From the NCBI RefSeq assembly GCF_018141445.1, contig NZ_CP058649.1:4111001-4175000 (forward strand): DNA of 64,000 nucleotides. Reading direction: 5' to 3'. The position numbers and the translations under genes are program-made. The notes below the pieces were generated by a model. The model had not been told where the DNA came from. It was given only the letters and a program-made list of their open reading frames with translations, and ran no database searches. Positions 58,538-64,000 of the stretch are shown here, piece by piece; position 1 is the stretch's first letter; every line of letters starts with the position of its first letter. This DNA is from Vallitalea pronyensis (GTDB taxonomy: Bacteria; Bacillota; Clostridia; Lachnospirales; Vallitaleaceae).

Positions 58538-58720
58538 TTAGTTTGCCTTTAGGTCATCAGCAATCTTCTTAATACCTTTACGAACTACATCCGAACGGTT
58601 ACTTTTAAGTTTTTTAACACATTCGTCAAGGATATCCATTGTATCTTGATCTACTCTAATTTGTAGTTTTATATTCTTAGGTTTTTCTGAAGGAGGACGA
58701 CCCATTTTCTTTGGCGACAT
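58538..58720 (-). CDS. Ribbon-helix-helix (CopG/MetJ-type) DNA-binding protein
   Basis: 60 residues: basic N-terminal arm MSPKKMGRPPSEKPKN, then the RHH core IKLQIRVDQDTMDILDECVKKLKSNRSDVVRKGIKKIADDL. The alternating beta strand (KLQIRV) inserts in the major groove in this family. GRPP is an AT-hook-like minor-groove motif. No toxin partner gene is adjacent, so it is probably a stand-alone regulator or orphan antitoxin-like protein. Its promoter contains a perfect 14-base palindrome, suggesting autoregulation. Confidence 0.85.
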   Translation of the reverse strand: MSPKKMGRPPSEKPKNIKLQIRVDQDTMDILDECVKKLKSNRSDVVRKGIKKIADDLKAN

Positions 58721-58752
58721 TATTTCACCTCACTTTATGCCAGTACAATAAT

Positions 58753-58781
58753 ATTATATATTTGTCATGACAAAAAGTCAA
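58753..58781 (-). promoter_or_regulatory. RHH gene promoter with palindromic operator in the spacer
   Basis: Leftward TTGACT (58781-58776), 17-base spacer, TATAAT (58758-58753). The spacer contains the perfect palindrome TTTGTCATGACAAA (58761-58774), which would block RNA polymerase when bound. Confidence 0.8.
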
Positions 58782-58907
58782 TGTATTTTTGGTTTTATCA
58801 TTTATTAAGTCTCCCAAAATATCTTTTAACATAATACGAACTCAATCTAGGTCATCTCATCAGTTATTCTCTTTTTAAAATAGTTTATACATCTATAATA
58901 ACTATCC

Positions 58908-58943
58908 TAAAAAAGGTACCATATCCAATAGGATATGATACCT
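58908..58943 (-). terminator. Terminator of the redox-module operon
   Basis: AGGTATCATATCC / GGATATGGTACCT, 13-base arms with one G-T mismatch-type pair, 4-base loop, U-run leftwards. 57 bases after the polyferredoxin stop. Confidence 0.9.
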
Positions 58944-59000
58944 CGTTAACATAAAAATTCCATGCTTATACATTTAATATAATTCCAGTTCAAATGATAG

Positions 59001-59879
59001 TTAAGCTAAATGTTCTTCCGTTCTATTCTTTGACTGTATTTTAATCAATTCTTTACTGATAGCTTTTTGTGGACATGCCTCAATACAATCCTGACACCTT
59101 ATGCATTCAGGGTTATTTGGTGTTTTATGCACTTCAATATTTATTTTACAGCTTCTAGTACAAATATTACAATGGGTACACTTACTGAGATTTACTTTAA
59201 GCTTATAGAAACTGATGGGGTTAAATAAGGAATAAAGTGCTCCTAATGGACATACATATCTGCAAAATGGCCTAAATATCAACACTGAAACTATAAGAAA
59301 GATGATAAGTATCGCTAATTTCCACCCAAATAAAAACCCTAATCCTTCTCTTAGAGTTTCATTAAAAATGACTAAAGGCACTCCTCCTTCTAGCGTTCCT
59401 GCCGGACATATGTATTTACAAAAATAAGGATCACTTATCCCCAGTTCGTCTTGAAAAATAAAGGGTAGTAATAATACAAAAATAATGAGTATAGCATACT
59501 TAAGATATTTTAAAATGCTATTTACCCGCTTACTAACTGATATTTTAAAGATTGGTATTTTATATAGTAAATCCTGTAATAATCCGAAAGGACACAGCCA
59601 CCCACAAATAAACCGACCAAATACAACACCAATTAAAAGCACGAATCCCATCACATACATTGAAAAACTATACCTGATGCTCCCTATGACTGATTGCATG
59701 GCTCCTATGGGACACGACCCTAACGCTCCTGGACAAGAATAACAGTTTAATCCTGGTACACACAACTTCTTCAAACTTCCTGTATATATCTTGCCACCAG
59801 TAAAACCTTTTAAATATGCATTTGTAACGAAAGCCCATATAAATTGTACCGAATGCCTTAATTTATGATGACTAACCAA
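59001..59879 (-). CDS. Membrane polyferredoxin (NapH/CcoG-like 4Fe-4S protein)
   Basis: 292 residues. N-terminal cysteine-rich CVPGLNCYSCPGALGSCPIG, several membrane helices with the paired motifs GWLCPFGLLQDL and RYVCPLGALYSL, KYICPAGTLEGG between them, and two C-terminal [4Fe-4S] ferredoxin motifs (CTHCNICTRSCKI and CIRCQDCIEACPQ). Such proteins move electrons across or along the membrane. Start is TTG at 59879, overlapping the stop of the CXXC peptide gene, so translation is coupled; no ATG or GTG lies nearby in frame. With its two neighbours it likely supplies reducing power to the extracytoplasmic TlpA-like protein. Confidence 0.9.
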   Translation of the reverse strand: MVSHHKLRHSVQFIWAFVTNAYLKGFTGGKIYTGSLKKLCVPGLNCYSCPGALGSCPIGAMQSVIGSIRYSFSMYVMGFVLLIGVVFGRFICGWLCPFGLLQDLLYKIPIFKISVSKRVNSILKYLKYAILIIFVLLLPFIFQDELGISDPYFCKYICPAGTLEGGVPLVIFNETLREGLGFLFGWKLAILIIFLIVSVLIFRPFCRYVCPLGALYSLFNPISFYKLKVNLSKCTHCNICTRSCKINIEVHKTPNNPECIRCQDCIEACPQKAISKELIKIQSKNRTEEHLA

Positions 59880-60009
59880 TACCTATACACTCCAAACAAA
59901 TGTTAATAGCCTTTTTAAGCACTGTTCTTACTTCTCCCCTTATATACCCTAGAACTATGAAGCTAATGCTTAAACCCAAAATTCCATACCTCATTATTTT
60001 TTCTTTCAT
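59872..60009 (-). CDS. CD1871A-family CXXC-motif small membrane peptide
   Basis: 45 residues, MKEKIMRYGILGLSISFIVL..., one membrane helix followed by a basic segment and the C-terminal signature NICLECIGIG. This is the known small family named after CD1871A of C. difficile, usually found beside a 4Fe-4S membrane protein and a TlpA-like protein, as here. GAGGAGA lies 7 bases before the ATG. The stop (59872-59874) overlaps the following polyferredoxin start. The CXXC pair could shuttle thiols between its neighbours. Confidence 0.85.
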   Translation of the reverse strand: MKEKIMRYGILGLSISFIVLGYIRGEVRTVLKKAINICLECIGIG

Positions 60010-60050
60010 GTTCTTCTCTCCTCTTGCCTAGCTTTTAAACTCTCCGTACT

Positions 60051-61100
60051 TTATTCCAATGATTCCATAAGCTCCATTATGATCTCTTGATATTCTTCTT
60101 TGGTTCTTGAACCTGTAACAATCTTACCAACAATCTTACCTTCACTATCAACAAATAATGATGTAGGGTATCCTGCTATGCTTCCAATCAAGCTGCTTTT
60201 TATTGTTTCATCAGGAATAACATTAATAAACTTTACACCTTTGGTTTCAATGATTTTTTTAGCTGCTGCTTCATTATCCTCATCAGGGGTATCCCCTATT
60301 ATGCCAAAAACACCAAATCCTTGTTCATTAAGCTCTTCATGAAGTTTTTGAAGATCAGGCATTTCCCTTATACATGGTCCACAAAATGTTGCCCATATAT
60401 TGACCATTGTTACTTTATTCTCTTTGAAAACCTCACTACTATCGATCTCTTCATCCTCTAAATTCTTTAATGTGAACTTAAGTTTTTTTAAGCTGCTAAT
60501 AGCTTCTTGTGGTGTAATGGGTTCGAAAGTAGTCGTTGATTTCTTAACATTTTCAATATCATCATATAAAGCTTTGTACATGGTCTTGGATTCATCGGAT
60601 AAGTCATTATCATCATATTCATCGTAGCAGAAGTAAATGACATACTTATCATATTCTGCAAGCTTTTCATTATGTTTTTTCTCAGTATGCTCCGCGATCT
60701 TATCTTCTTCTGGCATTTTGTCCGCTCTAAATATAACATAGCTAAATAAAGGTTTTATTTTAGAAAATATCGCTTCATATCTTTTTCTTCTTTCCTTTTC
60801 ATCTTTCACATTATCTTTAACGTCATAGTACTCTTCAAGAAGTTCGTTGGATAAAACACTATAATCTAAACCATTGAATATGGGTTCATCTTCATTTTCT
60901 AAATCACCTATTAAACTTCTGCTGATATTATCATCGTAATCTTTCCATACGCCATCAACTTTAAATTCAACACCCATGTCATTATACTTCTTATATCCTA
61001 GTTCTTTCTTCTCTTCTTCACTTAATGTCTCCTTAGCACCACATCCAATAACGGTTAAGGCAAGCAATGCTGACAATAAAAATGCCAATAATTTTTTCAT
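60051..61100 (-). CDS. TlpA-like thioredoxin-fold lipoprotein
   Basis: 349 residues. Lipobox VIGC with lipidated Cys20 after MKKLLAFLLSALLALT; a long charged middle (about 25-210) of unknown fold; thioredoxin-like domain 210-349 with WATFCGPC (Cys240, Cys243) and the cis-Pro region GSIAGYPTSLFVDSEG. It sits on the outer face of the membrane and should reduce or oxidise disulfides or peroxides there. First gene of a three-gene operon with the CXXC peptide and the polyferredoxin. AAAGGAG precedes the ATG. The middle region is longer than in ordinary TlpA/ResA proteins. Confidence 0.9.
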   Translation of the reverse strand: MKKLLAFLLSALLALTVIGCGAKETLSEEEKKELGYKKYNDMGVEFKVDGVWKDYDDNISRSLIGDLENEDEPIFNGLDYSVLSNELLEEYYDVKDNVKDEKERRKRYEAIFSKIKPLFSYVIFRADKMPEEDKIAEHTEKKHNEKLAEYDKYVIYFCYDEYDDNDLSDESKTMYKALYDDIENVKKSTTTFEPITPQEAISSLKKLKFTLKNLEDEEIDSSEVFKENKVTMVNIWATFCGPCIREMPDLQKLHEELNEQGFGVFGIIGDTPDEDNEAAAKKIIETKGVKFINVIPDETIKSSLIGSIAGYPTSLFVDSEGKIVGKIVTGSRTKEEYQEIIMELMESLE

Positions 61101-61279
61101 AATAGATTAGCTCCTTTACTGATATTCTTTTTGAATAACTAAAAATGATTATCCTTATATGTCTATTGCTGTTTTTTGAGTAATATTACTTTATTTTTGA
61201 ATTTTATTATGAATAATTATAATGATTAAATATTGGCACTATTTTATGTAAAATATGAACTCTACTGGCTGTTTTACTA

Positions 61280-61385
61280 TAAATAAAAAGGTTGCTATCA
61301 TCCAAAAGTGTCCCATCACTTTTTTGACACATACAGGTAATCGCTTTACCCATATATACAGCGTATAAGCTGTTATAGCAACCTT
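61280..61385 (-). ncRNA. Cloverleaf-like structured RNA or element ending in a U-run
   Basis: Read leftwards, the outer stem AAGGTTGCTAT / ATAGCAACCTT (11 perfect pairs) encloses three hairpins in series: ACAGC/GCTGT, GGTAA/TTACC, and AAAAGTG/CACTTTT. A U-run (CCTTTTTATTT) follows. It lies 115 bases past the stop of the gene at 61500. It may be that gene's elaborate terminator, a small structured RNA, or a small palindromic repeat element. No flanking target duplication is visible. Folding was done by eye. Confidence 0.5.
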
Positions 61386-61499
61386 CAATATTTTATTCTA
61401 TAAAATTTTTATTAATACATGAATTAATATGCTACTTTATTCTATCTCCCAACTTGTAAATACAATAGATACATTACCTGATGCAACATACAAACAATA

Positions 61500-62186
61500 C
61501 TACTTCCACATTTTTAAGATTTCCAACCTTGAACCTTTTGGCTTGTCACACTCTGCATCATCACCACATGAAAAACCACTAAGAAGATCACATGGCATGT
61601 CTGGACATTGCCCACAATGGTCATAACCTTTGTCTTGGCAACAAGATGAAACTGGACATGTGCCCCAGAAAGGTTGTCCTTTAATTGCAATGCAACCTTT
61701 ACATTGATGACTCTCTTGATATTCACAGGTATCACACAATAAGCCACAATTAGACTGTACTTTCATTATATCGTTCATCAGTACTTCTACTGATTCTCCA
61801 TCAACCCATAAAGATAAGCGTTGTGTTTTAAATTCAATTAGGCAATAATTTGGGTCTTGAACACCTTGCGGAAAATGTTCAATAAACCAATCTAACCACA
61901 TTGTTTCTTTCATTTTCATATCTGTTATGATATGAGCCGTTCCTATCATTGTGATATTGTTACCTTCGCTATGCACACAAATGCTCATTTTATTATTTTC
62001 CACTATTGCTTTTGCTAGATTGCCATTACTCCCTGTACTTAAATAACTATGAATCATATTAGGAGCAGTGCAAAAAGACCGTGGTGCGACACTTGGAAAA
62101 CCATCACTTTTCATGTAGCCTACATAACCAATTTCACTTGCTAATAATATATCGTTTGTCTTCTTTAGTAATTCATGTAATTTCAT
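61500..62186 (-). CDS. PNPOx-like split-barrel protein with C-terminal DUF3795-like cysteine domain
   Basis: 228 residues. Residues 1-135 resemble the pyridoxamine 5'-phosphate oxidase-like flavin-binding split barrel (IGYVGYMKSDGFPSVAPRSF, NKMSICVHSEGNNITMIGTA). Residues about 145-228 are cysteine-rich (CGLLCDTCEYQESHQCKGC, GTCPVSSCCQDKGYDHCGQCPDMPCDLL), a DUF3795-like pattern that looks metal-binding. The pairing suggests a flavin/metal redox protein; the substrate is unknown. GGAGG precedes the ATG. Two adjacent palindromes cover its promoter region. Confidence 0.82.
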   Translation of the reverse strand: MKLHELLKKTNDILLASEIGYVGYMKSDGFPSVAPRSFCTAPNMIHSYLSTGSNGNLAKAIVENNKMSICVHSEGNNITMIGTAHIITDMKMKETMWLDWFIEHFPQGVQDPNYCLIEFKTQRLSLWVDGESVEVLMNDIMKVQSNCGLLCDTCEYQESHQCKGCIAIKGQPFWGTCPVSSCCQDKGYDHCGQCPDMPCDLLSGFSCGDDAECDKPKGSRLEILKMWK

Positions 62187-62205
62187 ATACTTACCTCCAA
62201 ACTAT

Positions 62206-62259
62206 TGATAAGTTTATCATAACACAACAAACATGACTACTATATGTCATGTTTGTGTT
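62206..62259. promoter_or_regulatory. Two palindromes upstream of the split-barrel gene
   Basis: TGATAAGTTTATCA (62206-62219) and a longer inverted repeat, AACATGAC/GTCATGTT arms extending to AACACAA/TTGTGTT (62221-62259, 8-base loop). A leftward TATGAT (62221-62216) is a possible -10. They look like operators; the regulator is unknown. Confidence 0.5.
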
Positions 62260-62333
62260 ATTAATATTGCTATGGATGAAGTTCTGAATGCAATGTATAT
62301 TAACGATGATTAAACAAAAGTATTTATAGTTTT

Positions 62334-64000
62334 GCTTTCAATCCTCATAGGTAATCTATAAGCGCTTGAAAGCCCTGTTGATTATTGTATAGGAAATGTA
62401 TGTTTCAATTCCTCTTAGGTATTCTATAAACTGTAAATGCTGGTGATTTATGTGCAAATTTTATTTGGTTTCAATTCCTATTAGGTATTCTATAAACATG
62501 CTACGGCAATAGCATTCAGCAAAGCTTAAAAAAAGTTTCAATTCCTATTAGGTATTCTATAAACTTCCACATCTTTCTCAATAGCTTCTAATCGTGCTTG
62601 TTTCAATTCCTCTTAGGTATTCTATAAACAAATAGCCTGCGATGATACAAATCCGAGCGTAACATGTTTCAATTCCTCTTAGGTATTCTATAAACTAGAT
62701 GTGGGACACTGGAAAATGAAGAAGAATTTAGGTTTCAATTCCTTTTAGGTATTCTATAAACTTGTTCTTGGGGGCAAATGTCCATGTACCAGATATAGTT
62801 TCAATTCCTTTTAGGTATTCTATAAACTATCTAATATACCTTATATGGACAACGAAGAAATACGTTTCAATTCCTTTTAGGTATTCTATAAACGCAAGGG
62901 TAAGCAGGTATATTACAATAGATCAAGCGTTTCAATTCCTTTTAGGTACTCTATAAACCAATCTAATATAGATTACAAACTATTGCATAATCTCAGTTTC
63001 AATTCCTTTTAGGTATTCTATAAACTTTTGTGTCCTTTAGACCCATACATACACCTATATAAGTTTCAATTCCTCTTAGGTATTCTATAAACGTTTGTAT
63101 GACCTAGAGCTGTAACCGTCATCTTGAGTTTCAATTCCTCTTAGGTATTCTATAAACTTTCATCGGGTTGTAGATTATCAGAGATTTATCAACGTTTCAA
63201 CTCCTCTTAGGTATTCTATAAACCAGTTTAGAGTTCCTATTGACATGAGTGAGTCAGAGTTTCAATTCCTCTTAGGTATTCTATAAACTGATCTGCATAT
63301 TGAAGAAACGTATCTGTCTTTCCTGTTTCAATTCCTCTTAGGTATTCTATAAACTGTTAATACATGTACATATGCAAGTAGTATATGTAGTTTCAATTCC
63401 TCTTAGGTATTCTATAAACCTGTTCATCTGCTGTTTCTTGCTCAACTCTGGACTAGTTTCAATTCCTCTTAGGTATTCTATAAACAAATTCACAGGTGAA
63501 AAAGGAATCTTATTCACCGCGTTTCAATTCCTCTTAGGTATTCTATAAACTGACTATTGGTGATACACCATTCCCTATATGTCTGGTTTCAATTCCTCTT
63601 AGGTATTCTATAAACTAAGGTGCAATACCTTCTAGAATAACACTTTTAACAGTTTCAATTCCTCTTAGGTATTCTATAAACCATATTGTTTTTGATATTG
63701 AAACAACCGGACTTCAGTTTCAATTCCTCTTAGGTATTCTATAAACTTTGGTTACGACAATATATGGAGAAGTTGAAGCAGAGTTTCAATTCCTCTTAGG
63801 TATTCTATAAACCCTCCTCCCATGTATCCCAATCAATCTCACCATTGCGGTTTCAATTCCTCTTAGGTATTCTATAAACAATATATGTAAAAGAATGTAA
63901 TGAATTTGCAATCTTGTTTCAATTCCTCTTAGGTATTCTATAAACCCTGGAGCTTTAACACAAGACCAATATGATTACATGTTTCAATTCCTCTTAGGTA
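62334..64000 (-). CRISPR. CRISPR array, at least 26 repeats, type I-B/III-like, continues past the window
   Basis: 30-base repeats beginning GTTTCAATTCC and ending TATTCTATAAAC on the + strand: one degenerate copy (62334-62363), 24 full copies from 62402 to 63945, and a partial copy at 63981-64000. Spacers are 34-38 bases, 25 in the window, none repeated by eye. The reverse complement ends in ATTGAAAC, the usual crRNA 5' handle, so transcription should run leftwards with the leader beyond the right edge. The degenerate copy at the left then marks the trailer. No cas gene is present in the window. Confidence 0.97.

Noticed and set aside
61140..61170. Fur-box-like sequence (GATAATCATT) upstream of the TlpA operon
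   Set aside because: Only about half of a 19-base Fur site matches; a nearby AGTAATATTACT palindrome (61179-61190) is equally likely. Not enough to call.
62762..62956. 64-codon ORF within the CRISPR array
   Set aside because: It runs through repeats and spacers (repeated ISIPFRYSIN peptide) and is an artefact of the repeat.

Overview
The window comes from a low-GC, Gram-positive anaerobe of the class Clostridia. Signs of this are strong GGAGG ribosome-binding sites, S-box and T-box leaders, a type I c-di-GMP riboswitch cluster, S-layer-homology (SLH) anchoring, a 2-hydroxyacyl-CoA dehydratase activase-type protein, a CD1871A-type CXXC peptide, and a CRISPR repeat of the I-B/III type. A Lachnospirales or Vallitalea-like bacterium would fit, but genus cannot be fixed from this sequence alone.

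Layout. 1-4.6 kb: a large activase-related iron-sulfur protein (cut by the window start) diverges from a TetR regulator across a compact double-promoter/operator region. 4.6-6.2 kb: a MATE exporter. 6.4-23 kb: a surface module. A small secreted transglutaminase-like enzyme sits behind three tandem c-di-GMP-I aptamers, next to a 5,070-residue SLH-anchored protein with 35 Ig-like repeats. 23.4-25.7 kb: a GlcNAc/glucose-type PTS (separate IIA, then IICB) with an antiterminator-type leader. 25.8-30.7 kb: zinc phospholipase C-like protein, ZIP metal transporter, two small membrane proteins, TldE/TldD. 30.7-32.6 kb: SAM-riboswitch-controlled metY. 32.6-39.5 kb: secreted GH5 glucanase, secreted double-CBM21 protein, CNNM/CorC-type protein, DUF2164 protein, glycogen branching enzyme. 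39.9-44.8 kb: HflC/HflK, then SerA/SerC. 45-55.2 kb: an eight-gene branched-chain amino acid operon (ilvN-ilvC-cimA-leuC-leuD-leuB-ilvD-ilvB) behind a consensus promoter and a T-box whose specifier reads as AUC (Ile). 55.5-62.2 kb: an AraC-HTH/aminoglycoside-phosphotransferase fusion, an AraC regulator, a VOC protein, an autoregulated-looking RHH protein, a CXXC-peptide/polyferredoxin/TlpA redox module, and a split-barrel/DUF3795 protein. 62.3-64 kb: a CRISPR array of at least 26 repeats running off the right edge, best read as transcribed leftwards.

The most interesting system is at 6.4-23 kb. The last c-di-GMP aptamer's P1 helix is formed with the ribosome-binding site of the transglutaminase-like gene, so c-di-GMP should switch this enzyme off. 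Its neighbour is a giant adhesin-like wall protein. This resembles the logic of LapG/LapA in proteobacteria and of the c-di-GMP-repressed protease PPEP-1 (Zmp1) with its adhesins in Clostridioides difficile, but built from different parts. The enzyme-substrate link is inference from neighbourhood and regulation only.
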